A stretch of DNA of 64,000 nt, taken from positions 3,038,001 to 3,102,000 of the forward strand of contig CM022371.1 of NCBI GenBank assembly GCA_011800155.1, given 5' to 3'. The DNA is from Flammulina velutipes. Its lineage: Eukaryota; Basidiomycota; Agaricomycetes; Agaricales; Physalacriaceae. A program made the translations under genes and the position numbers. The notes below the pieces were generated by a model that was not told where the DNA came from, did not search any database, and saw nothing but the letters and a program-made list of their open reading frames with translations. Below, one piece after another: positions 45,352 through 56,295 of this stretch (its first letter is position 1; each line of letters starts with the position of its first letter).

Positions 45352-46956
45352 TCATACAGACCAATCATCCAATCTTCCACTCGGGCCACCCCACCCTCTC
45401 TGCATCCTGTCCTCCATACGGGCCTCATTGGCAGAAACACCCGTAGCCAACCATCCCCACCAGCCACCCTCATGTTCTTCCTTCTTGTCCTTCCGCTTAG
45501 ACTTCCGTTTATTGCCCTTGTCTTTGAATTTGCCCGTTTGGCTCTGATGAGCCTCTGGTAATTCAGCAAAGCTTATGCGCTTGGGCGTGGAGCGACCGGA
45601 GGTCGACGGAGTCGACGGAGATGTTTTGAGAACACTCTGCCGAGGTGGAGATGGTGCTCGGGTTGAGGAAGAATGCGTGCCTTTGGAAAAGAGGCGAGAT
45701 ATGGAAGCAGTTGCTGTGGATGCGGATGCTTCAGGAGGACTGGCGGGGGTGATGGGGAATCGATGTGACAAAGGCACGACTGGAGGAGGAGGAGGAACCG
45801 GTTGCTCGTCGAGAATTTTACGCAGACTTTTCACAGTCATTTTGGCGCGCCATTCTTCAGAAGAGGACGAGGAGGGTGATTCTTCGATTGTGGGGATTGG
45901 TATTGGTTTGGGGGTCTGGGAGCGCGAGCGAAGGGATTTGTTACGTGGGGCATCCGGGGATTTTCCGCCACGCTCTGTGCTGGTGCTGGTGCTGCGTCTG
46001 GACAGGAAAGATGATCGACGAGAGGAAGTTGAGGAGTGAGAGGAAGATGATTGTCCAACAATGGAAGAGAGCATGTTGTAGGCACGGGTGGATGACGGGG
46101 GTGGGAGTGGCGGAGAGATAGGCGCACAATGCGCAGAAGGGGCGGACCGTAGCCCAAGGGTAGACGGCAAGCTGATAGTACTCGCGTCACCATTGCTTGC
46201 TACATACTGTGTCATTGCTCGAGGCGCGGGGGCCACTAGCCGTGCACGGCCGACAGGTTCCAGCCGTAATTGAGGGAGATCTGACGTACTTGCATTCGCC
46301 TTTGGATATTCCATCGACGGTCGGCGACGATGGCGATGCTGTAGCATTTCAGGTGGCGAGCTCGAGATTGGCAGACTCATGCTGATGCTCCCTTCCGACC
46401 GAGAGGACTGCCCGCTATTGCGCCTGCTGTCTGGGCCGTCCTCGCACAGCCTGTCTACATCGCGAGTGATTTTCTCCAAGTCGTCCGCCCAGACGTCGCG
46501 CACGTTCCGCAGACGCGACGTGGATGGTCGCAAATCGACATCGTCTATGCGAGAGCTCGACGGCTGGGGAGCCATTGATGTTTGAAGCAGTGCATTCGAC
46601 ATCTCCAGTGCGTGCACACTGCGTTCGAGTAGTGAATCCAAAAAGGAGTCGGTGGACGGTGGGCTGGACGAAGGTTTCCGTCTGTGGGAGAGATAACGTC
46701 GCGAACGAGGTGATGCAAGTCGAGAAGATGATTGGGGAGTGTAGACTAGTGTGTGTTGATCGTCGTCGGTGTCTTCGTCGGCCTCTTCTGCACTGTCCGG
46801 ATAGTCAGGTGGAAGGTCTGAAGGTGTCCCGAGGTCGTGTCTGTGCTGCCAGTGGCTGTATTCTGGTAGAGTCGCTGTTGTATCCGACGACAAACGCAGT
46901 GCAGAGATACGTTTCCGGTGAGTCCTCCGCGAAGGGGCTGGGGTGTAAGGGAGCAT
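45352..46956 (-). CDS. Large Ser/Pro/Arg-rich disordered protein, single exon
   Basis: Not recognised. One open frame of 534 codons. Composition is dominated by Ser, Pro and Arg (RKPSSSPPSTDSF, SSSHSSTSSRRSSFLSRRST), with many potential phosphorylation sites of the RRxS and SP type. Two short regions look ordered: LLERSVHALEMSNALLQTSM and VWADDLEKITRDVDRLCED, both amphipathic helices. The C-terminus has a basic segment (KGNKRKSKRKDKKEEHEGG) and then GGWWGWLATGVS. Such layouts occur in fungal cytoskeletal or signalling scaffolds, but no function can be assigned. An intronless 1.6 kb frame is unusual in this window. A long plus-strand frame over the same DNA is taken as a shadow. Confidence 0.7.
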   Translation of the reverse strand: MLPYTPAPSRRTHRKRISALRLSSDTTATLPEYSHWQHRHDLGTPSDLPPDYPDSAEEADEDTDDDQHTLVYTPQSSSRLASPRSRRYLSHRRKPSSSPPSTDSFLDSLLERSVHALEMSNALLQTSMAPQPSSSRIDDVDLRPSTSRLRNVRDVWADDLEKITRDVDRLCEDGPDSRRNSGQSSRSEGSISMSLPISSSPPEMLQHRHRRRPSMEYPKANASTSDLPQLRLEPVGRARLVAPAPRAMTQYVASNGDASTISLPSTLGLRSAPSAHCAPISPPLPPPSSTRAYNMLSSIVGQSSSSHSSTSSRRSSFLSRRSTSTSTERGGKSPDAPRNKSLRSRSQTPKPIPIPTIEESPSSSSSEEWRAKMTVKSLRKILDEQPVPPPPPVVPLSHRFPITPASPPEASASTATASISRLFSKGTHSSSTRAPSPPRQSVLKTSPSTPSTSGRSTPKRISFAELPEAHQSQTGKFKDKGNKRKSKRKDKKEEHEGGWWGWLATGVSANEARMEDRMQRGWGGPSGRLDDWSV

Positions 46957-48225
46957 TGTGTAAACGAGTGGATGGGTTGATTATAATCGTGAGCCAAAAA
47001 TGTACAGGCAAGGGGCCGTGTGTTGAGTCAGTTCTGCCGTCTGGCTTGCAAGCCAAATGGTGGGTCACAAGTAAAAGTGACAACTGTGGACCACATGCCA
47101 TGCTGCTGTGTTCCTGCTTAGTCAGTTCATATGTTTCCCAAGATTTCGACTTCATTCAAACTGCCGCGTCCTGGGGGCAGCCCGTGCTACGAAAACAACA
47201 TCTACACTCAAGAATAAAGGTCTATAATATTTCAGGAATAGTTACTATTCAGTTCTTATCTCCAACTCTCTGACTCATGACCATCTTCCATCATCATTAA
47301 GGTGCTAAATGAAATCTGGATAGCGTCTAAAGTCATCTCGAGTCATCTCTGTTTACCTCCGAAGATTCAACGAGTATCTGAGTCTTCATACGACTTTGGT
47401 ATGTCTAATCAAGAAGCCCCCATCTTCTCTTCCATATTTTATATCTAACATAGGCTACTAAGTACTGGAGGACGCTGCGCATGCATCCTTTCTACTGCCC
47501 TCAATTAGACTCATAACTCACAGAGCTGATGCATATGTTTCTCCTCATATCATCAAGGAAGACACTGATTGAGGCTCTGGCTTCCTTTCCCGTTTGGGCC
47601 AGAATGCGTCCCAATTAAGGTATGCTTCGCCGCTTCGGGAGGCTGATGTATCAAATAGTCGGTGCGAACTTTGCCCATTAGAGACCGGAGTGGAGGCGTC
47701 CAAGAGTGGCGTCTTGTTATTTATACTCAAGCTGATTTAGCCATACCCATACCTCAGACTATATGGCAGTGGCGCCTTTTGAAGAGGTCAATAATATCCT
47801 CAAATACTGGAGAGCTTGGTACTATTTAAACCCCGCAGAAGAATACAAGCACTCCAGAAGTCTTCTCATTTAAGCTCCTCGGCGAATGATCGTGCAATTG
47901 TAGTTCTTCTTGGCCCCATCAATAGCATCCAAATTAGGACGAGTTTTGAATACCCCACAATATTGTTACTATACTGATCACTTGGCCAAAACACTGACGA
48001 TGAGGATGAGAACACGATGCCATCTGAAACGCGAACGACGACAATCATGAATGGACTAATAATTATGCCGCTGAGAGCCAACAATCTACCACTATGTAGA
48101 CCCAAAAATGATGAAGTACCAAAGCAACGAAAACAAAACTCTATGTGGTGGGAAGGTATAACAGGTACGTCTGTAGGCGACTAATTATTAATGACTGGTC
48201 TTTGCATGTTCCTACCATAATCCGT
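46957..48225. other. Gene-poor stretch of 1.3 kb
   Basis: The region upstream of the disordered-protein gene and downstream of the phosphodiesterase. A minus-strand frame at 47545-47730 (NKTPLLDASTPVSNG, then YLNWDAFWPKRERKPE) looks somewhat protein-like but has no ATG and no clear upstream exon. I cannot support a gene. Confidence 0.4.
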
Positions 48226-49607
48226 TTAGACGATGGCTGCAGGTCGATACATCTCGAATGGCCCCGCAGCCTGCTCCAAATACTTCTGCGAGACCATTCC
48301 AAGAAGGAACTGGAACGGCAGATAGTAATCTGGGGTCGTCCATAAGAAGACTCTCCCATACCGCGCACCGATCTTGTCGTAATCGACTGAAAGGCACAAG
48401 TGAGTCAACCATTCGATGGTGAACACGATCAGACCCTCATACCTTGTAAACTGCCTCGGAGTTCCAACCATGTCTTAGTGAAGTCCGTGAGAATGGCTTC
48501 GACATCCCACCTGACAGCCTGCGGTACAGTGTCAGCCCTGATACCGTATATGAACGTATTGAACGAACCTCCATCATGTGCTCTGGACGATTGACTGTCC
48601 AGACCATGAGTTTCTTCCCAGCCACTTTACATTCCTCCCTGAACCTAGTGGGCACGAAGAATGAGTGATGAAGTCAGCGATGAACAAGACCGGACTTACT
48701 TCTGCCCATCCGCTGACGCGAGCACGCTAAACCTAACCGAAAACACTTCACAATCATTCCAGAAATAGTTCCTCGATAGATAAAGGCTCTCCCCAATGTG
48801 TGATCGGCGACAGTAGGGGAGGTGCTTCTTTGCATGTTCCAAGAAACGTGGATGCCACAAACCTAAAAGGATACGGGGAGCGAGTTTGGTTTCCCATTCA
48901 GGGGACTGAGATATCACTTTGTGAATGAGGGAGAATAGCTTGTCGGGCTCGTTCTGGGGCTTGACGTCGACGTTGAATTTCACATGCTGATTCTCTGGCT
49001 GGACGACGCGTGAGCATGGCATGATGACGAACGCGTAGACAAAGCACACCTTCATCAGCAGCGCGACGGTCTCGGCAAAAGTGGGTATTGACTGGATAGG
49101 CGTCTTGACTGTCCGGACGTGCTCCATCCCTCCTGGTCCATACCAATTCCGTTCTTTAATCTTGCCTTTGCGACCTTTGAGAACAAGGGGGATTACAGAG
49201 GGGATGACGTACCTTCAGAGTCCGTTGTTCGCCGTAAGTCTATGGGGAACAGTGTCAGACAAAGGGAAATGTGGGGAAGAGAGGGGCGGCCGACCTGGGT
49301 CATGGAACATCAACACGACATTATCCAACGAAACGTGAACGTCTGCTAGGAGGTTACGAGGAAGGCGGATGCGTGATGCGTGTTAAATACCGCTCTCTAT
49401 GCCTTCAGCCCCATCACGAATGGCGGCTTCAAAGCTTGCGAGCGTATTCTCCGGGAAGGCGGCGGAGGCCTGGAAGGCGTTAATGAATAGAGTCGGGGTT
49501 GTTCGTTAGCACATACACCACGGTGTCCCCAACACTCTGTACCCCGAGTCAGCTATACGTTCATATAGAGCAGAGCCAAAAATACCAGGAAAGTTTCTAG
49601 CGGACAT
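48226..49607 (-). CDS. Glycerophosphodiester phosphodiesterase-domain protein, PGC1-like
   Basis: Related to yeast PGC1, which degrades phosphatidylglycerol. Minus-strand exons are 49607-49586, 49536-49517, 49469-49391, 49342-49295, 49239-49213, 49165-49050, 48998-48700, 48644-48569, 48518-48443 and 48386-48226, giving 307 residues. The start MSARNFPECWGHRGASAAFP carries the catalytic HRG. It is followed by ENTLASFEAAIRDG, EGIESDVHVS (metal-binding E and D), VVLMFHDPDLRRTTD with the second catalytic His, and then NWYGPGGMEHVRT, QSIPTFAETVALLM, HVKFNVDVKPQNEP and KLMVWTVNRP. The last ~50 residues (YGRVFLWTTPDYYLPFQFLL) are weakly hydrophobic. Exons 2 and 5 are only 20 and 27 bases. The first intron was needed to restore the WGHRG motif. 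Confidence 0.92.
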
Positions 49608-49976
49608 AGTGGCAACTGTTCGCAGGCTAAGTAGAGGTGGTGGTCGGGAAAAGGAGCGAAGGAACCCTCGAATGGGTGAGGGTTTTATACGTAGGAGCAG
49701 AAGCATCAAAAGGTGGGTACTTACATACGCAAAAACCAATTATGGTTTCCCTTTCTGGCCCTGACATGATCGTGCCGTCGAGGTCAGTGGAACGTTGCTC
49801 AGATTGTTGTACAGCGTCCAGCTTGGCGCCACATCTTACAACGCACATGCGCAACTAAAAATATAAGGTCTGACGCCGAGCAACGAGACTCTGGTCATTG
49901 GTTGTCTAAGTACCGCCACCGCCACGAATGTGGATAACAAACCGGCATAGAACCGATATCTACTAGGTCTACGCCG
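49608..49976. other. Intergenic region, about 370 bases
   Basis: Promoter of the phosphodiesterase gene and 3' flank of the acyltransferase gene, both on the minus strand. No gene is seen. Confidence 0.4.
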
Positions 49977-51169
49977 TTATGATGGACGCCCAACAAGGAC
50001 CATCCCTTCCTCTTCCTCCGTCTCGGTACCATTGTCGCTGCCTTCACGTGCCTTGCCTGATGAGGGTACCGGTTTCGCCTCCATGGCAGGGATGTCCTCA
50101 ACGACCACGGGCGTTTTGGAATCAACCTCGAGGGCGCCTTTCTGTGTAGCAGGTGATGTCGTTGGCCCTTCGAGAGGAGGGGATTTCACAGATATTTCAC
50201 GTAAAGTCTCGAGCATCTGACTCCGCACGCGAAGAACGAGGTCATTCGTGTCCTCGGCTCTCAAATTTTTGGTATCGACAGGTGGCAGAACTATGAACGG
50301 TGTCAGTCGGCGAATTGTGGAACACGGGGAAACGGAAAGATAAATGAACATGCATTGCAGGGCGCGGAAGTATGTATAGAAGGATGAGATAGGGAGCATT
50401 GAACACGCACCTCGAACTTTGATAGTACCCGTTCCAAAGAAACCTTTCCGGTACAGCCAGTGATAATTCTCACAGACGATGGGGATGATTGGAATGCCGG
50501 CTTCTACAGCAAGATGGAAACCACCTTTCTTGAATGGGAGTAGGTCCGGAGTCGCGGAAAGATATCGAGTTCCTTCGGGGAACATCCAAAGGCCAACTTT
50601 TTTATTCCTCATTGTTTCTCCCGCGGCCTTGACGGAACGCACGGCGCGCGCATTATTCCCTCTATCGACGAAAATGGCTCCCGAAAGAATCATGAATGGT
50701 CCGAGAGGTGTAAACTGTATGGAACTTTTGGCCATGATAGATGTTCGCCGAGGTATGAGTCTGACAAAAAATTTAGATCCCTTTGACATCAGAGGACGCC
50801 GAAATAAATCAGGTACCTTCCGACTATTAGGATATCGAGGAAGGTTTGGTGGTTGACCATTAGGACGGCGGGGTGAGTGGATAGCAAATGTTCGCCCCCC
50901 TCAACCTCGACCTCAATATTCATCACGGTGCTGGCAAGAGCATAGAAGGAGCGAGCAATGACAATATTGACGTCGTATCTGCGACCAAAGGTGGACATGA
51001 TAGCGGCGACGCTGGCGCCCCAAGTTGCGATGAATGTCAGGCTGCCGATGTACATTCCTATGCGGATATAGTAGCGGGCAGTGGGCGACGCGGCGGCGAC
51101 CGATTTGAGAACAAATATCGGCAGCGTCGCATACGCAAATGGCTTGAAGAGGCCAGTGAGGAAAGCCAT
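49977..51169 (-). CDS. 1-acyl-sn-glycerol-3-phosphate acyltransferase (SLC1/PlsC type)
   Basis: Makes phosphatidic acid from lysophosphatidic acid in the ER. Minus-strand exons are 51169-50817, 50760-50411 and 50290-49977, giving 338 residues. Two hydrophobic segments at the N-terminus (FAYATLPIFVLKSVAAA, IRIGMYIGSLTFIATWG) precede the PlsC domain: NHQTFLDILIVGR (catalytic HX4D), TPLGPFMILSGAIFVDRGNN, LWMFPEGTRYLSATPDLLPF (acceptor site), KKGGFHLAVEAGIPIIPIVC and a VLPPVDT segment. The last ~80 residues are a disordered acidic tail (TETEEEEG). The third intron-flanking acceptor at 50291 leaves a 120-base intron, longer than its neighbours. It is divergent from the next gene with 172 bases between ATGs. 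Confidence 0.93.
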
Positions 51170-51341
51170 TGTGGGGACGCGCGACCAACCTTTAGACTGG
51201 AGAGAGAGAAAGGTGTGGGCAGTCGGCCCGAGCCGAATTTCAACCTTGCGCTGTTGCAATCATGGACTCTCGCGGTAATCACAAATGCTCGCATTCAGAG
51301 CAAGGGAATGCTGAGATTTTCTAGAGAACGCGACCGACGAT

Positions 51342-52237
51342 ATGCTCGCTGCAAAAGCGGCAGATCTGAATATTAATGAAGCGCCCTCTGCCTCTACGAC
51401 CGACCCCCTGCAAGTCGCTGCTCAGACATATCCTTGGATACACATGACTTCAACTTTGGATGCGTGCTTTAAAGAAGCAGAGGCGACAGCGACGGTAGGG
51501 TATTATGCTAGGCAACTACCATCTGTATTCAACCTTTACCAGAAAGAACTGGAAACCACGACCAAAGAGCTGGAGACGGAAGAAGCAGACTTATCAGAAC
51601 GACGCACCCGCTTCGAGGCTGAGCGACTGATAAATTTCTACGATGAATTGTCCCCCGACCAAGTACGTTTATCCCCTACTCCCTATCGCCTCGTATCTGA
51701 ACGTTCCATAGTTCACCAAAGACGCGCCAAAAATCATGCAATCGTTTCTCTCCCACGGCGACGCATGCTCTGTCACAGAGTCGGAAGCCCTCAAGCTAGC
51801 TACCAAACAGTTCGATGTGGCCAATGAAGAAGACTTGGAGCATCCCATGGTCTCGTTCAACGACATTCTTGCCAGACTTGGTGAGTCCTTTCGCTTCATC
51901 TTGCAGACGCACTCTCAGTATGGCCCATACAGACAAACTCCAATCAGAGGCGGAATCCCTTCAAAAATCCATCTCGCAGCTCATCGCACACGATCCCTTT
52001 GCTTCGTTTGAGGGAAGTTCGGAGTCTACTGTCGCTCGGGCGACCATGACACCGTTGTTTGGATCATGTTTGCCTGCTCTCAAAGCACGGCTGGAGAATC
52101 TATCGTTGGCAACCTTACTCGTTGAGGGTGCAAAGGAGCAATTTGCTATGGATCTTCATATCGCAAGTTTGGAGGCCCAAGAGCAGAGCGAGGAAGATTA
52201 CGAAAGTGACATTGATCACGAGCACGACGGGAAGTAG
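51342..52237 (+). CDS. Hypothetical coiled-coil-rich protein
   Basis: Not recognised. Exons are 51342-51662, 51712-51880 and 51933-52237, giving 264 residues. The protein is mostly predicted helix: FNLYQKELETTTKELETEEA with DLSERRTRFEAERL, KLQSEAESLQKSISQLIAHD and LENLSLATLLVEGAKEQFAM. It has an acidic end (SEEDYESDIDHEHDG). No signal peptide or membrane helix is present. The pattern suggests a soluble scaffold or complex subunit, but no family can be named. Confidence 0.7.
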
Positions 52238-52623
52238 TGCAATATTCGGGATGTCCAATGGTCTTCATGATGGGAGACTGAATTATATCGATTCGTTGGT
52301 TGAAGCACTCGCTCACGTGGTCATCCACCTTACCTTTCGCCATCACCACCTCCAGGTGTATATGTTCGCTGGAGACGTCCACGACACTTGCAGAGCCACA
52401 ATTTCCCCAGTTCAACACCCGTTAATTCCAAGTCATCTCAGGATGGATATAAATTTTAGGGATATTATTCATCGAATACTTTCCACGACTATCCTCTCGT
52501 CAGCTCGCGCGTCCAAAAGAGATAAATATAAATTCGCACAAGATGTGGCGCTAGTACTCGCAGGGATCAGGCAGGTTGTTTGTATATCCAGCTCCTCTTT
52601 GCTTACGCTCTAGCTCGTACAGA
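52238..52623. other. Intergenic region, 386 bases
   Basis: Between two plus-strand genes. No gene is seen. An AT-rich TAAATATAAATTC segment at about 52523-52535 lies 90-100 bases before the next ATG and could act as a TATA-like element. Confidence 0.35.
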
Positions 52624-53307
52624 ATGGCATATCTAGTTGACGCGCTTCCCGTGGCATTAGACTATGGCCGCCTACTTGCTGAAGTACTCGATGTACGTGA
52701 CCATCAGCCTCCAGGACAATCCACGCAGTTGATCAATTTTGCCGTCAAGACCGAAAGTTCTACAATGTTGCAAGACTCTGTTCATGTCTTCGATCCCACA
52801 TCGGACCAGTCATTTATCTTGAACGTACCTCTTTTTCGCGCCTACCACGCCGACATACGGAACTCTGAATCGTGCCTTCCTCTTTTCATCGAGTTAACTT
52901 CACCTCCGACATCCATAACACATACTCCTATCGACGTCATCCGAGTACTCGACGATTTGTTCTCCAAGTTATCCCTTCGATCTTGCAACCGCCGAAACAG
53001 TATCGTCTTGGCCCATGGCATCCCATCCAATACCATGATACCGCTCGCGGCAACCCTCCTCGAGTACCCCATCGCTTACGTTCCATCCTCCGCGCTGCAG
53101 GAAGGCAGAATACAGCTCAAAGTCTATCATGTATTCGCTGCTTTCGAGGAAAACTCGGAATCGATCAGTGTCATCAAGTTTTCCTGCCCAGTTCTAGAAG
53201 GAGGGGACGTAGATACGTTGCGCCTGGAACGACGCTGTGTAGAACGAGGCGCTCGAAGTGCAAAAGTGGAAGAGAGTATAGAGGTTGTGGATAGACTAGT
53301 TTTATGA
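52624..53307 (+). CDS. Hypothetical protein, possibly DUF4504 (C1orf74-like)
   Basis: Single-exon gene, 227 residues. The sequence has no membrane helix and looks like an ordered alpha/beta protein (LINFAVKTESSTML, SCLPLFIELTSPP, IPLAATLLEYPIAYVPSS, LKVYHVFAAFEE). The segment LLEYPIAYV and the general layout recall the eukaryotic DUF4504/C1orf74 family, but this is a tentative memory-based match. Function is unknown in any case. The end overlaps nothing; the next gene converges on it with 64 bases between stops. Confidence 0.65.
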   Translation: MAYLVDALPVALDYGRLLAEVLDVRDHQPPGQSTQLINFAVKTESSTMLQDSVHVFDPTSDQSFILNVPLFRAYHADIRNSESCLPLFIELTSPPTSITHTPIDVIRVLDDLFSKLSLRSCNRRNSIVLAHGIPSNTMIPLAATLLEYPIAYVPSSALQEGRIQLKVYHVFAAFEENSESISVIKFSCPVLEGGDVDTLRLERRCVERGARSAKVEESIEVVDRLVL

Positions 53308-53371
53308 AGTTTTGTTATATATGAAGGGAAGGTTTCTCGTTCGATGGTATGCAAGTAGCCCCATTGGTGTT

Positions 53372-54414
53372 TTAATTACCCTTTCGATTTGCACCCATGT
53401 TCTTCTTTTCGCGAGCGACCACTTCGCTGATTGCTGCCTCGCTGCGACTCCCCATTTCCTGGTAATCCGACAGAACAACATTCTGCGGATATCGTTTGAA
53501 ATCAATATATTCCCTAGAAAGTACGGGTAACTGACCGTCGTAGCGATCTTCGCAAATTTGGGTAGACGCAACTGATGGTTTAGAAACCTGAAACCATACT
53601 GTGAGCCACGAGCATCATAATAGGCGAGCAAAACTCTTTACGAACTCGACGTATTTCTGGGCGGCATTAGCAAAATACGGAATATACGGCAATGGGATGT
53701 TGGGGTTTAGCGCCTTGAACATGTCCAGTTTGCGGGCTGAGATGATCCTGATGTCGAAGAGAACATTTCCAAGTGGGAATGGATGCCACTGGTATGTAAC
53801 CCAGATTAGGTTGTCGACATCGTCCCCATTGGCTATACGCTGAGCCCGCTGATGTTGGACGATCTCTACGCATTTCGGTTCGATGGAGTCTTGAACCTGA
53901 GTGCATACGATTCGGAGAGTCATGTTCTGCCTCCCGTTCTGAGGAACAGATCCCGGAGTTGGTTGCATTTGCGATACCAAACTGACTGAGTGTATCAACG
54001 CGTTCTTTGGCCGATTGAGGAGATCGAGGCTCGCGATGAGGATTTAATCGACCCATTGGAGGAGGCCTTCGCATTGATTGATTCTGCGACCGATAGCGAT
54101 GACAGGATTGCTTTCGACTGGTGGTTTTCCTTCGTTGTTTAGCATCTTTTTGCAATCCTCTTTGTGATTCGGCCTGGTATAAGTGGTGTCAGAGGGCGAG
54201 GACCTCAGTGGAGATGGTGCACGTACCAGTCCTTCTTTTGACATTGCGCGTTGCAGTACATCCTCTGTTTACACTGTAGGAGATCTTGAAAGACCAGCTA
54301 GACGTGAAAATAAGAATAGACGCTTACACCAGAGCACCTAAGGAGGTTGCCTCTGCTGAGACGATCGCATCCTCCACAGATTCCTGACTTTAGGTGGTCT
54401 GGGGAAGCAGACAT
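53372..54414 (-). pseudogene. MYND zinc-finger protein gene with an in-frame stop codon
   Basis: Minus-strand exons are 54414-54328, 54273-54227, 54173-53642, 53598-53536 and 53482-53372, 280 codons in one frame. The MYND finger is complete: CGGCDRLSRGNLLRC, then CKQRMYCNAQCQKKDW and HKEDC. The rest resembles the C-terminal region of agaricomycete MYND proteins (LIASLDLLNRPKNALIH, DDVDNLIWVTYQWHP). One codon, number 88 (TAA at 54044-54046), interrupts the frame inside a conserved-looking helix. All splice sites and the 192 codons after it are intact. Either the gene is a recent pseudogene, or an extra intron removes the stop, or the base is a sequence error. If translated as is, only the MYND finger would be made. 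Confidence 0.7.
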
Positions 54415-54699
54415 GGTGGCAGGAAAAAATGGCACTAGACGGGGCTTATACGAAGTTTATATGGGCACGTTCCTTCTCACGCCTCACGAAGGAGACCCAG
54501 TTTTAGATTGTCATACAAGGATTAGAGTTGTGGCCAGGCCAGATGACCATTTCATACACAGTTAAGTATTCTCGAGTATAAGGCGGTATGGTAAAATATA
54601 CTGGCAGCACATTCAGAGTAGCGTCGTCAAGAAAAGCCAAAGACCCTGGTGGCGCAAAGTCAAGAAATGATTGGCACGTGAGAATATAGTGCTCTCGTC

Positions 54700-56141
54700 A
54701 TGACCATCATCGACCTTCCCGAGGATATCTTGTACCATATTATCTCCTTTCTCCATCCACTCGCCATCCTCCGAGTTAGACAAGTACGCCTTTATCGAAA
54801 TCTATGTCATGAATACTGAAGATGGACAGGTTTCCAGAGATTTTTCATTACTCACTCACGAGCGGGCCATTTGGGCGAATGCATACCGAAACTCCTCTAG
54901 TTTCCTTCCGGACAATCTCTCGTCAGAATCCTCTGCAGAGGAAATCGAACGGCTTGTTCTCCAATCCATCCGATTGGATGTTAACTGGAATTCGCCTCAA
55001 CCTGCCATCGCCAAACAGCGTCTCCTGACATCCAATCCAAACAAGACGCCCAACGAATCCATACATCTCTACCATGGTCGCTACTTGATGGTCGGATCGC
55101 GTTCCTCGTTTGTCTTTTATGACTTGGACGCGGAGGATTGGGACCAAGTCATCTTCGGGTCAGGGCAAACGGACGCAACGTTCACGTACTATCGCGCGAA
55201 CACGGATTTACCCTCAAACATTTCTTACATATCTGCGGTCGCAGCAACGCGCTGGCCACAGTACACCATGTATGTCTAGTTTATCCCCCGTTTGACGCGT
55301 GTTAACTTGCTCACCTAGTCGAATCTGGCGTATCGACTTCACGGCGCGGATGTTGTACCGCGAGGCAGATGTACCAATTGGACGTTCCATGTCAGGCTTT
55401 GCCAAGATAACAAGTGGATGGTTGATCCATGGATGTAACCGTGACCCAGGGAGCAATTCATTCAACGCTGTCCTCTTCCACATCGCGACAAAACAAAGCT
55501 ATGAGGTCCCCGTCTTCGTTCAGGTATGTTTAACATTTCTGCCGGGCGTAAATTTGACTGTTATGTAGTCCCACCGCGCAGACGAGCGAGTATTCCAGAT
55601 CGACTACATCATCACACACTCGCACATTTTTCTCATGTATATTTCCAAACGCCTCACCTCATTTGAAGCGTATCCTCTCCCGGATACCTCCTCAGCATCT
55701 GACACGCCCATTCTCACAAGGTCACATTCCGGAGAATGTCCAGGCGGCTTCACCGAAACCTCCCTTGTCTCCTCTCAACAGAATGTCGCTCGTCTCATCG
55801 GGAACGCGGTCACGACACCGACTCAGGGCATGCGAATCTTCGACGTTGTCCTCGAAACTAATGGGACTATCACCTTTTCAGATGGATTATACTCTGCCCT
55901 CATGCCAGGTTATAATATACACGTTTCTCACAGCAAAAATGGTCGTATCCGTGGCGTCTGCATGGCCCCTACGACATTTGGGCTCCTGCGTATAGACGGG
56001 ACTGACGCACTCTTGACGGTTACGGACTTGCGCATGGAGCCGTCTGAAGGGCCTACGGCGTACGATGTGAACTTTGACGGATTTCGGGGACGACTGTGTC
56101 TTGTTCGAGATCAGGGGATTGCGATTATAGATTATGTTTGA
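54700..56141 (+). CDS. F-box protein with beta-propeller-like C-terminal region
   Basis: Probably a substrate receptor of an SCF ubiquitin ligase. Exons are 54700-54783, 54830-55269, 55319-55523 and 55569-56141, giving 433 residues. The F-box is at the very start: TIIDLPEDILYHIISFLHPL, then RVRQVSRDFSLLTHERAIW, with the L-P-x-D/E and W pattern. The remainder is beta-rich (HGRYLMVGSRSSFVFYDLD, RIDFTARMLYRE, VFQIDYIITHSHIF, GYNIHVSHSKNGRIRGVCMA), as in many agaricomycete F-box proteins with an uncharacterised C-terminal sensor. The first intron falls within the F-box helix region. Confidence 0.87.
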
Positions 56142-56295
56142 CTTATAGGCATAAGGATAGATTAGCAGGTACTATAATTCTAGAGTATTATCCAAGAGGC
56201 GCAAAGTGGTGTTGATTCTGATTTTCACAAGGCAATCGGCTACCTCGGATCCAATTCGTAACCGAACGATTCCCATAACTTGCCAACTGACGCCC

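Noticed and set aside
46524..47273. Plus-strand open frame of 249 codons overlapping the start of the disordered-protein gene
   Set aside because: It begins inside the opposite-strand gene, has Arg/Val/Cys-rich composition without any motif, and is best explained as the complement of Ser/Pro/Arg codons.
49627..49854. Minus-strand frame containing STDLDGTIMSG, resembling a HAD-phosphatase motif
   Set aside because: The frame is only 75 codons, lacks the other HAD motifs and has no splice partner; the short match is likely chance.
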